Part shown: in pieces, positions 44,460 through 53,238 of the stretch
Layout of the letters: the number at the start of each line of letters is the position of its first letter
Position numbering within the stretch: the stretch's first letter is position 1
Origin: Acidimicrobiaceae bacterium
Lineage (GTDB): Bacteria > Actinomycetota > Acidimicrobiia > Acidimicrobiales > Poriferisodalaceae
Direction: 5' to 3'
DNA: 64,000 nt
Assembly (NCBI GenBank): GCA_026713105.1
Contig: JAPOPC010000018.1
Coordinates: forward strand, 62,001-126,000
Translations under genes and position numbers: made by a program
Notes under the pieces: model-generated
The model's input: only the letters and a program-made list of their open reading frames with translations
Database searches by the model: none
Told to the model about the DNA's origin: nothing

Positions 44460-46982
44460 ATGCATGACGCCCCCGCTGATTCTGAGACCACGTCGATGCT
44501 GAGCCCGTTCCGGGTGCTCGACCTCACCGACGAGCGCGGTCACCTGTGCGGGGCGATCCTCGCCCAGATGGGCACCGACGTGATTGCGGTGGAGCCGCCC
44601 GAAGGCTCATCGGCGCGCCGGCTGGCCCCCTTCGCCGGCGATGTTGAAGGACCCGAGCGGTCGCTGCACCACTGGGCCTACAACCGGGGCAAGCGCAGCG
44701 TCGTGCTCGATGTGCGCACCGACGAGGGCGCTGAGCAGCTCAAGGCGCTGGCGGTCGCGGCGGACATCTTGATCGAGTCGGCCGGTGCCGGTGCCATGGA
44801 CGACCTCGGGCTCGGCTACGACACTTTGTCGCAGGTCAATTCCGAGCTGGTGTACGTGTCCATCACGCCCTTCGGCTCGGACGGGCCGAAGGCGACCTGG
44901 GTGGCGTCGGACCTCACGCTGCAGGCCTCGGCCGTGAACATGGCCATGACCGGCGACTCCGACCGGGCGCCGGTGCGCACCGGGGGACTGCTGCCTCAGG
45001 CGTTCCACAACGCGGCCTCCGAGGCAGCGGGCGCGGCGCTTATCGCCCTGTGGGAACGCCAGACAGTCTCGGGCCTCGGCCAGCACGTCGACATGTCGGC
45101 GCAGCAGAGCATGAATCAGGCCTGCCAGTCGTACGCGCTCTCGACGCCGATCGGAGCCACGCCGCCGGTCAGGCACGCGGGCGGGGTGCTCGTGGAGGGC
45201 CTGCACATCCAGCTGATGTGGCCGTGCGCGGATGGCCACGCCTCGGTCACGTTCTTGTTCGGGCCGGGCTTTCGGGCCTTCACTCAGAACCTCATGGATT
45301 GGGTGTGCGAGGAGGGCTTCTGCGACGAAGCCACACGAGACAAGAATTGGACCGAGTACGCGATGATGCTGCTTGACGGTCGCGAGCCGGTCTCGGAGTA
45401 CGAGCGGCTGAAGCAGGTGCTGGCTGACTTCTTCGCCACCAAGACGAAGGCCGAGCTGCTCGACGCGGCCATGAGCCGTCGGGTGCTCATCACGCCGGTT
45501 TCCACAACCGACGAGGTAATCGACTCGCACCAGCTCGCAGCGCGCGAGTACTGGGAGACCGTCACCCAGGAGGTAGACGGGGACGGCTCCACCGACGTCG
45601 TATACCCGGGGAGCTTCGCCCGTTTCGGTGCGACACCGATGCCGCCACTCGGTCCGCCGCCCAAGCTCGGCCAGCACACCGATGACGTGCTCGCGGAGAT
45701 GGCATCGGCGGCGCAGACTCGTCCGCGAATCGAGGCAACCGGCGCAGACGTGTCCGCTCACACGCCCTCGACAGCCCGCCCGCTGGAGAACGTCAAGGTG
45801 CTCGACTTCATGTGGGCGATGGCGGGCCCCGCAGCAGCGCGTGTGCTCGCCGACTACGGCGCCGACATCATCCGCGTCGAGTCCGAGACGCGGCTCGAGG
45901 TGGCTCGCTCGCTGCAGCCGTTCCGCGACGACATCGGCGATCCTGAGTATTCAGCGCTTTACAACAACATGAACGCCGGCAAGCGGGGCATCTGCCTGGA
46001 CATGTCGAAGCCCGCAGCACTCGATGTCATCTGGGATCTCATCGACTGGGCCGACGTAATCGTGGAGTCGTTCTCGCCCAAGGCCATGGCCGGCTGGGGG
46101 ATGGGCTGGGAGCAGGTCCGCGAACGTCGGCCGGACGTGATCATGGCGTCGAGCTGTTTGATGGGCCAGACCGGACCGCTGGCGATGCTGGCCGGCTTCG
46201 GCACGATGGCCGCGGCCATCTCGGGGTTCTTCTACCCAGTCGGCTGGCCCGACCGCGCACCGTGCGGACCGTTCGGCGCCTACACCGACTACACGTCGCC
46301 GCGCTGGCTGGTGGCGGCTGTCATGGGGGCGTTGGAGCACCGGCGCCGCACCGGCGAAGGCCAATACATCGACATGTCCCAAGCCGAAGCGGCGCTGCAC
46401 TTGATGGCGCCAGCGCTGCTCAACCAGACGGTCAACGGCCGCATGGCTGAGCGGGTGGGCAACCGGGACAGCCACATTGCTCCCCAAGGCGTGTACCAGA
46501 CGGGCGCGACGCAAGCCCATGACGACAACTGGATTGCGATCGCTTGCGTCGACGACAGTCAGTGGCACTCGCTGGCAGCCCAGCTGGGTCGCAGCGATCT
46601 GGGAGACCTGACGCTGGCGCAGCGTCACGAGCGTCACGACGAGCTGGACGACGTCATCGCAGCGTGGACCCGGGGTCAAGACGGCAACGCGTTGATGTAC
46701 CGCCTGCAGGACGTCGGTGTTGCGGCTCACATCGTCCAGAACTCGCCCGAGTACACGGCCGACCCGCAAATCATTCACCGGGGTCAGCAGGTTGAAGTAG
46801 GTCATGCCAAGCAAGGCACAACGATCGTGGACGCATCTCGCTTCGCGCTGTCGCGCACACCCGCGGAGGTGACCTACGGCGGCCCGACGCTCGGCGAGCA
46901 CACCTTCGACATCCTCACCGAAGTCCTCGGCTACGACAGCGACCGCATAGCCGAACTCGCTGTCGCCGAACTCTTGGCCTGA
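44460..46982 (+). CDS. Double-domain CaiB/BaiF CoA-transferase, tandem paralogue 2
   Basis: 840 aa, clearly a duplicate of the preceding gene; long blocks are identical, such as DKNWTEYAMMLLDGREPVSE and the KAMAGWGMGWEQVRERRPD segment. Both domains keep the catalytic Asp (SGLGQHVDMSAQQSM and GEGQYIDMSQAEAAL). Differences concentrate in residues likely to contact the acyl group, such as SYALSTPIGATPPVRHAGG against SSTLNTSVNATVTQRIAGG. The ten bases tgaaatgtgc before the start are shared with paralogue 1, so the duplication included the promoter. The two copies may serve related but distinct acids. The gene ends at a palindromic terminator region. Confidence 0.87.
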   Translation: MHDAPADSETTSMLSPFRVLDLTDERGHLCGAILAQMGTDVIAVEPPEGSSARRLAPFAGDVEGPERSLHHWAYNRGKRSVVLDVRTDEGAEQLKALAVAADILIESAGAGAMDDLGLGYDTLSQVNSELVYVSITPFGSDGPKATWVASDLTLQASAVNMAMTGDSDRAPVRTGGLLPQAFHNAASEAAGAALIALWERQTVSGLGQHVDMSAQQSMNQACQSYALSTPIGATPPVRHAGGVLVEGLHIQLMWPCADGHASVTFLFGPGFRAFTQNLMDWVCEEGFCDEATRDKNWTEYAMMLLDGREPVSEYERLKQVLADFFATKTKAELLDAAMSRRVLITPVSTTDEVIDSHQLAAREYWETVTQEVDGDGSTDVVYPGSFARFGATPMPPLGPPPKLGQHTDDVLAEMASAAQTRPRIEATGADVSAHTPSTARPLENVKVLDFMWAMAGPAAARVLADYGADIIRVESETRLEVARSLQPFRDDIGDPEYSALYNNMNAGKRGICLDMSKPAALDVIWDLIDWADVIVESFSPKAMAGWGMGWEQVRERRPDVIMASSCLMGQTGPLAMLAGFGTMAAAISGFFYPVGWPDRAPCGPFGAYTDYTSPRWLVAAVMGALEHRRRTGEGQYIDMSQAEAALHLMAPALLNQTVNGRMAERVGNRDSHIAPQGVYQTGATQAHDDNWIAIACVDDSQWHSLAAQLGRSDLGDLTLAQRHERHDELDDVIAAWTRGQDGNALMYRLQDVGVAAHIVQNSPEYTADPQIIHRGQQVEVGHAKQGTTIVDASRFALSRTPAEVTYGGPTLGEHTFDILTEVLGYDSDRIAELAVAELLA

Positions 46983-47010
46983 CCGAACAGACCTAGCCAG
47001 AACTGACGCA

Positions 47011-47074
47011 CTCGGAAATTCCGAGCATCTTGTACTCGGTCAAGCCGAGTACCGAGTACTTGACGAAACCGAGT
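47011..47074. terminator. Palindromic bidirectional terminator region
   Basis: Between convergent genes lie two hairpins: ctcgga/tccgag (47011-47025, 3-nt loop) and gtactcgg/ccgagtac (47032-47039 and 47052-47059, 12-nt loop). A further ccgagt at 47069-47074 allows alternative pairing. No T-run is present, as is common in high-G+C terminators. Confidence 0.5.
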
Positions 47075-47075
47075 G

Positions 47076-50000
47076 CTACCAGGTGTCGACCATGGGGCGC
47101 TTCTTGCCCGTGCGTGTCGGTGGCTGGGGAGCGGCCAGCAGCGCCATGCGGATCCAGTCGCGGCTCTCTGCGGGGTCGATCACGTCGTCGATCTCGAAGA
47201 ACGTCGCGGTGTTGACGGCTTTGCCTTGGTCGTACAGGCGAGCGACGCGCTTCTCGTATTCCGCGATGCGCTCTTCGGGGTCCTCGATGGCCTCGAGCTC
47301 GCGGCGGTAGCCGAGCTTCACGAAGCCTTCGAGGCCCATGCCGCCGAACTCGCCCGTCGGCCACGCAACGGTGAACGTCGGAGCCTTGAAACTGCCGCCC
47401 GCCATGGCCTGCGCGCCGAGTCCGTAGCCCTTGCGCAGCACGATGGTCATGAACGGCACCGTCACGTTGGCCGCTGTCACGAACATGCGGGCTGCATGAC
47501 GCACCGTGGCCTCGTACTCGGCCTGAGGGCCGACCATGATCCCGGGCGTGTCGCACAGGAACAGCAGCGGGATGTCATGTGCGTCGCACAGCTGGATGAA
47601 CCGGGCGGCCTTGTCGCCGGTGTCGGCATCGACGGCACCGCCCAGATGGTGGTTGTTGTTGGCCACCACCCCGATTGGGCGTCCTTCGATGCGTGCCAGC
47701 GCGGTGACGCAGCCGGGCCCCCAGCCACGACGCAATTCCATCACCGAGTCCACATCACAGAGCTTGTCGATGACCTCGCGCACGTCATAGGCCCGCAGCC
47801 GGTTCTCGGGCACCACGTGGCGCAGCTCGCGCTGGTCGTGGCATTCCCATTCGTCGACGGCGCCCTGGAAGTACGACAGGTACCGCTTGGCCGCCTCGAT
47901 CGCCTCGGCCTCGTCGGCGACGAGCACGTCGATGACGCCGTTGGGCCATTGCACATCGACCGGTCCGACTTCCTCGGGGCGAAACACGCCCAAGCCCCCA
48001 CCTTCGATCATGGCCGGGCCGCCGACGCCGATATTCGAGCCCTCGGTCGCGATGATCACATCGCAGCACCCGAGCAGCACTGCGTTGCCGGCAAAGCAGC
48101 GTCCGTTGGTCACACCCACTATCGGCACCAGGCCGCTGAGCTGCGCAAAGAACGTGAACGCCCAGCAGTCCAGACCGGAGCCGCCGATGCCGTCGGTGTC
48201 GCCCGGTCGACCGCCGCCGCCCTCGGCCAAGAGCACCACCGGCAGGCGGTTCTGTTCGGCGATCTCGAACATGCGGTCCTTCTTGCGGTGGTTGTTCCCG
48301 CCCTGGGTCCCCGCAAGCACCATGTAGTCATATGACATGACCATGGCCATCGACTTCTCGGGGCCGAACAGGTCGCCGTTGACGCTGGCCACGCCGGCGA
48401 CCATGCCGTCGCCCTGGGTGTTGGCGATCAGATCCTCCATGGAGCGACGGCGCCGCTGCGCGGCCACCATCAGCGGGCTGAATTCCACAAATGTGCCCGC
48501 ATCGACCAGATCGGACATGTTTTCCCGTGCGGTTCGATGCCCTCGCCCGTGGCGTTTGGCGACGGCGTCGGGCCGGTTCTCGTCCAAGCCGAAGCCGCGG
48601 CGCTCGAACACCTCCGCCAGGTCGGGCCGGATGAAGTCGAGGTCGACCGCTGCGGCAGCCTCGGTGACTTCCACGTCGACTTCGGCTTCCTCGACGAACA
48701 GCAGCGAGTGGCCGTCGTACACCGTGTCGCCGGGGGTCACACCGACCATGCGCACGATGCCCGTGACCGTCGAGGTCACCACGTGCTCCATCTTCATGGC
48801 TTCCATTACGGCGACCTGCTGGCCCTCGGCCACCGGGTCGCCTTCGGCCACCGACAGCGAGACGATCGTGCCTTGCAGCGGTGCCGCCACCGCGATGCTG
48901 CCGTCGGGGCCGGTGACCGTCGCCACCGGCACGCCATGCAGCGACGCCGTGCCAGCCGCCATGGCTTGAGCGCGCACTGCATCCGATGCGGCTCGGTCGG
49001 CCGGAGCGTCGTCAATGTCGCCGTGGCGCAAGACCGCCAGCGGGTCGTTGTCGACGACGGCACCCGCTCTGCCGGCGACGCCGGCGGCGGCAACCGCCTC
49101 GACTGGCGTCCACACCGTTGCCGTCTGCGCAGCAGCGGCGCACAGTGCCTCGGCGTGGTCGGCCACGAAGCTGGTGGTGAGCTCGTTGGCGATCACCTCG
49201 GGCCGGTCGAGGAGCGCCGCGAGGAATCCCTGGTTCGTGGCCACGCCGTCGATGCGGAATTCGCCTAGTGCCCGACGCGCCCTGCGCACAGCGTCGGCGT
49301 AGTCGCGGCTGGGGCTGTAGGCGATCACCTTGGCAAGCAGCGAGTCGAAGCTGGGGTTGGTGCCATAGCCCACGTAGCCGTAGGTATCGGTGCGGATGCC
49401 CGGCCCGGTGGGCGGTTCGAACGCGCCGAGCACGCCGCCGCTGGGTCGGGCGGTGCCGTCGGGCTGCATCGTCTCGGTATTGACCCGGCACTGGATCGCA
49501 TATCCCCGCGGCGACGGCACGTCGGGTTGCGTCAGGCCGACATCGGCGAGACGGGCGCCCCCTGCGATCCGAAGCTGTGCGGCTACGAGGTCGACGCCGG
49601 TGACTTCCTCGGTGACGGTGTGCTCGACCTGGATGCGAGCATTCACTTCACAGAAGGCAATCGTGTTCGGGTCGTCGGCATCGATGAGGAACTCCCACGT
49701 GCCCAGGCTGCGATAGCCGACCGCTTTGGCCATCTCGACAGCCGCATCGCAGACGGCTTGGCGAGTCTCGGGCGCCAAGGTGGGCGAGGGAGCGATCTCG
49801 ACGATCTTCTGGTTCTGGCGTTGCAGCGTGCATTCCCGTTCGCCCAGATGCGCCGCCGACTCGCCGTCGCCGACGATCTGCACCTCGATGTGGCGGGCGC
49901 GTTCGATCAACTGCTCGACATAGAGGTCGCCATTGCCGAATGCGGCGGCAGCCTCGCTGGCGCACCGCTCGTAGGCCGCCTCGACTTCGTCAGCCGAACG

Positions 50001-50507
50001 GACGACGCGCATGCCGCGCCCGCCGCCCCCGGCAAGGGCCTTGATCATCATCGGCCCGTGCTCGTCCAAGAAGGCTCGCGCCGCTTCGACCGATGTCGGC
50101 TCGGAGGTGGCAGGCAGCAGCGGCACATGGTGCTGCTGCGCGAGTGCCCGTGCAGCAAGCTTGTCGCCGAAGAGCTCGAGCTGCAGCGCAGTCGGCCCGA
50201 CAAATGCGATGCCAGCGGCCTTGCTCGCCAGCGCCAGGGCCGGATTCTCAGCAAGGAACCCGTAGCCGGGATGGATGGCGTCGCAACCGGTTTCCGCAGC
50301 GACGCGGACAACTTGGTCGGCGTCGAGGTATGGAGCGACGCCCCGCCCGTCAAGCGTGAATGATTCGTCGGCGACACGTGTATGCAGGGACGTGACGTCA
50401 TCGCTGCTGGCGATCGCGACCGTGCTGATACCGAGTTCGCTGGCAGCCCGAGCCACCCTTACGGCAATCTCGCCGCGGTTCGCAATCAATAGCTTCTTGA
50501 GGCCCAT
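47076..50507 (-). CDS. Single-chain acyl-CoA carboxylase (BC-BCCP-CT)
   Basis: 1143-aa fusion of all three biotin-carboxylase activities. The N-terminal biotin carboxylase has KKLLIANRGEIAVRVARAA, HPGYGFLAENPALA, GGGGRGMRVVRS, FCEVNARIQVEHTVTEEVTG and QCRVNTE. The biotin carrier domain has MEAMKMEHVV with biotinyl Lys572. The carboxyltransferase (about 640-1143) has MSYDYMVLAGTQGGNNHRKK, GLVPIVGVTNGRCFAGNAVL, PLLFLCDTPGIMVGPQAEYE and VAWPTGEFGGMGLEGFVKLG. The order resembles the long-chain acyl-CoA carboxylases of mycobacteria, single polypeptides that form large homo-oligomers. The start M at 50507 gives the canonical biotin-carboxylase N-terminus; an in-frame TTG at 50588 is rejected. Substrate cannot be read. 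Confidence 0.9.
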   Translation of the reverse strand: MGLKKLLIANRGEIAVRVARAASELGISTVAIASSDDVTSLHTRVADESFTLDGRGVAPYLDADQVVRVAAETGCDAIHPGYGFLAENPALALASKAAGIAFVGPTALQLELFGDKLAARALAQQHHVPLLPATSEPTSVEAARAFLDEHGPMMIKALAGGGGRGMRVVRSADEVEAAYERCASEAAAAFGNGDLYVEQLIERARHIEVQIVGDGESAAHLGERECTLQRQNQKIVEIAPSPTLAPETRQAVCDAAVEMAKAVGYRSLGTWEFLIDADDPNTIAFCEVNARIQVEHTVTEEVTGVDLVAAQLRIAGGARLADVGLTQPDVPSPRGYAIQCRVNTETMQPDGTARPSGGVLGAFEPPTGPGIRTDTYGYVGYGTNPSFDSLLAKVIAYSPSRDYADAVRRARRALGEFRIDGVATNQGFLAALLDRPEVIANELTTSFVADHAEALCAAAAQTATVWTPVEAVAAAGVAGRAGAVVDNDPLAVLRHGDIDDAPADRAASDAVRAQAMAAGTASLHGVPVATVTGPDGSIAVAAPLQGTIVSLSVAEGDPVAEGQQVAVMEAMKMEHVVTSTVTGIVRMVGVTPGDTVYDGHSLLFVEEAEVDVEVTEAAAAVDLDFIRPDLAEVFERRGFGLDENRPDAVAKRHGRGHRTARENMSDLVDAGTFVEFSPLMVAAQRRRRSMEDLIANTQGDGMVAGVASVNGDLFGPEKSMAMVMSYDYMVLAGTQGGNNHRKKDRMFEIAEQNRLPVVLLAEGGGGRPGDTDGIGGSGLDCWAFTFFAQLSGLVPIVGVTNGRCFAGNAVLLGCCDVIIATEGSNIGVGGPAMIEGGGLGVFRPEEVGPVDVQWPNGVIDVLVADEAEAIEAAKRYLSYFQGAVDEWECHDQRELRHVVPENRLRAYDVREVIDKLCDVDSVMELRRGWGPGCVTALARIEGRPIGVVANNNHHLGGAVDADTGDKAARFIQLCDAHDIPLLFLCDTPGIMVGPQAEYEATVRHAARMFVTAANVTVPFMTIVLRKGYGLGAQAMAGGSFKAPTFTVAWPTGEFGGMGLEGFVKLGYRRELEAIEDPEERIAEYEKRVARLYDQGKAVNTATFFEIDDVIDPAESRDWIRMALLAAPQPPTRTGKKRPMVDTW

Positions 50508-50767
50508 CGATGCCGACTCCCTGTCTGCGACTCTGTCGCCCACCGGCGCAAGCGACCGCGAAATGCTCACGGCGACCGCTGCACGCAATTCCCGCCCGCG
50601 TGTTTACCGCAGAGCACCCTGTTCGCGTCGATTGAGCGCCACGCCAGCTCGAAATCCATGCGGATTCCGACTCTCGAACCGCCCGAAACATGAGCCGCGG
50701 TCCAACCCCAGACTGCAGTGCCTTCATGAAAGTGCACTACCCTCCGGCGGGCCATATGGCCTCAGCT

Positions 50768-52057
50768 ATGACCATTGACACGTTTTCAGGCCTGCTTGAG
50801 GCCTATCGCTCAGTGCGAGCGCACACCGATGCGCTCACCGCACCGCTGAGCGACGAGGATCAGTGCATCCAGACGGTGCCCGACGTGAGCCCCACGAAAT
50901 GGCACCGGGCGCACGTCACTTGGTTCTTCGAGACCTTCGTGTGCAAGCCGCATCTCGACGGTTATCTCGAACACGATCCGGCGTTCGGTTTCCTGTTCAA
51001 CTCCTACTACGAGACCGTCGGCAAGCGGCACCCGCGACCCGAGCGAGGCAACCTGTCGCGGCCGTCGTGCGGTGACGTGTCCGCATACCGCCGTCATGTC
51101 GATGCGGCGATGTGCGAACTGCTCGGTGACGGCGTCGCACCTGAGGTCGCAGACCTGGTGACGCTGGGTCTGCACCACGAGCAGCAGCATCAAGAGCTGA
51201 TCCTGATGGACATCAAGCACGTGCTGTCGTGCAACCCGGCGTTGTGGCCGGCATACCGCACGCCACCAGCACCACAGGTAGCCACCCGGGTGACGCCATG
51301 TACGAGCCAGACCCGCTGGGCGAGCTTCGACGGCGGCGAGGCGAGCATCGGTCACGACGGGTGCGGTTTCTCATTCGACAACGAGGTGCCTCGCCACCGG
51401 GTGCTGATCGAGCCGTTCCGGCTGGCCGACCGCCCGGTGACGTGTGCACAGTGGCTGGAGTTCATGGCCGACGGCGGCTACGACACGCCGACGCTGTGGC
51501 TTTCCGATGGCTGGGGCCAGCGGATGGCCCACGGCTGGGATGCACCGTCGTACTGGCACCTTGGCGACGACGGCTGGCAGGTGTTCACCCTCGAGGGGCT
51601 GAAGGGCGTTGTCGGCGACGAGCCCGTATGCCATCTGTCGCACTACGAGGCTGATGCATTTGCTCGCTGGGCAGGCGCCCGGCTTCCCACCGAGTTCGAA
51701 TGGGAACACGCTTCGGCAGGCGTGCCCCAAGCTGGGAATATCGGGGCCTGCGCCGGCCTGCATCCGGCCCCGGCGCCCGAGTCGCCGGCAGCCGGCGCAC
51801 CGGGGTCGTCGCCGCTCTTGCAGATGTACGGCGACGTCTGGGAGTGGACATCCAGCCCGTACACGGCATACCCCGGCTTTCGTGTCGCCCCCGGTGCGGT
51901 GGGCGAGTACAACGGAAAGTTCATGATCAACCAGATGGTGCTGCGCGGCGGCTGCTGTGCAACGCCCGAGGGTCACATCCGTCCCACCTATCGCAACTTC
52001 TTCCACCCCCACACCCGCTGGCACTTCTCGGGCCTGCGGCTCGCCGCCGACGCCTGA
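50768..52057 (+). CDS. egtB: Hercynine oxygenase EgtB (ergothioneine synthesis)
   Basis: 429 aa from the ATG at 50768; ATGs at 50756 and 50726 are also in frame. An N-terminal DinB-like domain gives the iron-binding His residues: TKWHRAHVTWFFETFVCKP and LGLHHEQQHQELILMD (H-x3-H-x-x-x type). The C-terminal FGE-sulfatase-type domain has HRVLIEPFRLADRPVTCAQW, RLPTEFEWEHAS, GDVWEWTSSPYTAYPGF and MVLRGGCCATPEGHIRPTYR with NFFHP. EgtB uses Fe(II) and O2 to join a thiol to hercynine. Its stop overlaps the egtD start (TGATG), so the two are coupled. No gamma-glutamylcysteine ligase (EgtA) or EgtC is in the window. Confidence 0.9.
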   Translation: MTIDTFSGLLEAYRSVRAHTDALTAPLSDEDQCIQTVPDVSPTKWHRAHVTWFFETFVCKPHLDGYLEHDPAFGFLFNSYYETVGKRHPRPERGNLSRPSCGDVSAYRRHVDAAMCELLGDGVAPEVADLVTLGLHHEQQHQELILMDIKHVLSCNPALWPAYRTPPAPQVATRVTPCTSQTRWASFDGGEASIGHDGCGFSFDNEVPRHRVLIEPFRLADRPVTCAQWLEFMADGGYDTPTLWLSDGWGQRMAHGWDAPSYWHLGDDGWQVFTLEGLKGVVGDEPVCHLSHYEADAFARWAGARLPTEFEWEHASAGVPQAGNIGACAGLHPAPAPESPAAGAPGSSPLLQMYGDVWEWTSSPYTAYPGFRVAPGAVGEYNGKFMINQMVLRGGCCATPEGHIRPTYRNFFHPHTRWHFSGLRLAADA

Positions 52058-53100
52058 TGATCAGCCCAGACCCCGCAGCGCTTCGCTCCGCGACACCCGT
52101 GGTCGACAACTGGCTCGACGCGGGATGGGCAGATCGGGAACTGCGTGCGGATGTCTCGGTGGGCCTGTCGTCGAGCCCCAAGGAGCTGCCTCCCAAGTGG
52201 TTCTACGACGACCGCGGCAGCGAGTTGTTCGACCAGATCACCCGTCTCGAGGAGTACTACCCGACGCGCCGCGAGCGGGAGATCCTCGAATTGGAGGCCG
52301 ACGCCATCGCTGCGGCGTCGGGGGCCGACTGTCTAGCCGAGCTGGGATCGGGCACGTCGACGAAGACGCGCATCCTGCTCGACGCGTTCGCGTCCGCCGG
52401 TCAGCTCCACCGGTATGTGCCGTTCGACAACAGCGAGGCAACGCTGCGCAATGCTGCTGAGGAACTCGTCGAGGCGTACCCGGGCCTTCGTGTGCACGGC
52501 GTCGTCGGCGACTTCGAGCATCACCTCGGCCGCCTGCCCCTTGACGAGGCGGAGCGACCGCCCGAAGCACCTCCACGCGCTCCTGCCATGGTGATACTGC
52601 TCGGCAGCACGATCGGCAACTTCTCGCCAGCACATCGCCCGGCGTTTCTCGATGCTGTCGCCGGTGCGACGCAGACCGGTGACACCTTCTTGCTGGGCAC
52701 AGATCTCGTCAAGGATGCCGACCGTCTCGTTGCTGCCTATGACGACTCGGCAGGCATCACCGCGCAGTTCAATCTCAATGTGTTGTCGGTCCTCAACCGC
52801 CGGCTCGGCGCTGACTTCGACCTCGAAGCATTCGAGCACGAGGCGGTGTTCGATGCCCACAACGAGTGGATCGAGATGCGATTGCGCTCGGTCCGAGCCC
52901 AACGAGTGCACATCCCTGCGTTGGAGATGACCGTGGACTTTGCGGCAGGGGAACCGATGCGCACGGAGATCAGCGCCAAGTTCCGCCCCGAGGGCGTGCG
53001 CGCAGAACTCGGCGCCGCCGGTCTCGTCACCCAACGTATGTGGACCGATGCAGAAGGCGACTACGCCCTCACCTTGGCCCGGCGGGTGCGCCGCGACTGA
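52057..53100 (+). CDS. egtD: L-histidine N-alpha-methyltransferase EgtD
   Basis: 347 aa. SAM-dependent trimethylation of histidine to hercynine, the first step of ergothioneine synthesis. Blocks typical of EgtD: SSSPKELPPKWFYDDRGSEL, FDQITRLEEYYPTRREREIL, LAELGSGTSTKTRILLDAF (SAM site), YVPFDNSEATLR, VILLGSTIGNF and LNRRLGADFDLEAFEHEAVF. All core motifs are present. Start ATG 52057 overlaps the egtB stop; the frame extends upstream within egtB, which is a shadow. Product and neighbour act in sequence. Confidence 0.93.
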   Translation: MISPDPAALRSATPVVDNWLDAGWADRELRADVSVGLSSSPKELPPKWFYDDRGSELFDQITRLEEYYPTRREREILELEADAIAAASGADCLAELGSGTSTKTRILLDAFASAGQLHRYVPFDNSEATLRNAAEELVEAYPGLRVHGVVGDFEHHLGRLPLDEAERPPEAPPRAPAMVILLGSTIGNFSPAHRPAFLDAVAGATQTGDTFLLGTDLVKDADRLVAAYDDSAGITAQFNLNVLSVLNRRLGADFDLEAFEHEAVFDAHNEWIEMRLRSVRAQRVHIPALEMTVDFAAGEPMRTEISAKFRPEGVRAELGAAGLVTQRMWTDAEGDYALTLARRVRRD

Positions 53101-53119
53101 TCTGCCGGCTTGTCTCTGG

Positions 53120-53224
53120 CTACCAGCCGTTGACGTGGACGAACTGGTCGAACGGCTTGCGGCGACCCGGCTTGAAGTCGGTGCCGACGGTGTGAGCCAC
53201 CGGCAGCAGAGCCACCTGCCTCCA
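53120..53224 (-). pseudogene. Nitroreductase C-terminal remnant
   Basis: On the minus strand a 34-codon stretch after an in-frame TAG reads ...VALLPVAHTVGTDFKPGRR and ends ...FVHVNGW then TAG (53120-53122). This matches the C-terminal tail of nitroreductase-family flavoproteins, which end P-V-A-Y-T-x-G-T-D-F-x-P-A-x-R followed by a short loop and a Trp. No N-terminal part is present upstream, where the SCO6745-like gene ends at 53239. It is read as the decayed 3' end of a deleted nitroreductase gene. The assignment rests on a short but distinctive motif. Confidence 0.6.
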
Positions 53225-53238
53225 CTATGAATGGGGTG

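Noticed and set aside
46993-47556. Small minus-strand ORF over the terminator and carboxylase end
   Set aside because: It is in the wrong frame of the carboxylase gene and its N-terminal end is an antisense-like Arg/His-rich stretch.
47073-48335. Long plus-strand open frame antisense to the acyl-CoA carboxylase
   Set aside because: It is a shadow of a strongly conserved gene on the other strand; its translation shows no domain and is rich in His/Arg/Ala as expected for antisense frames.
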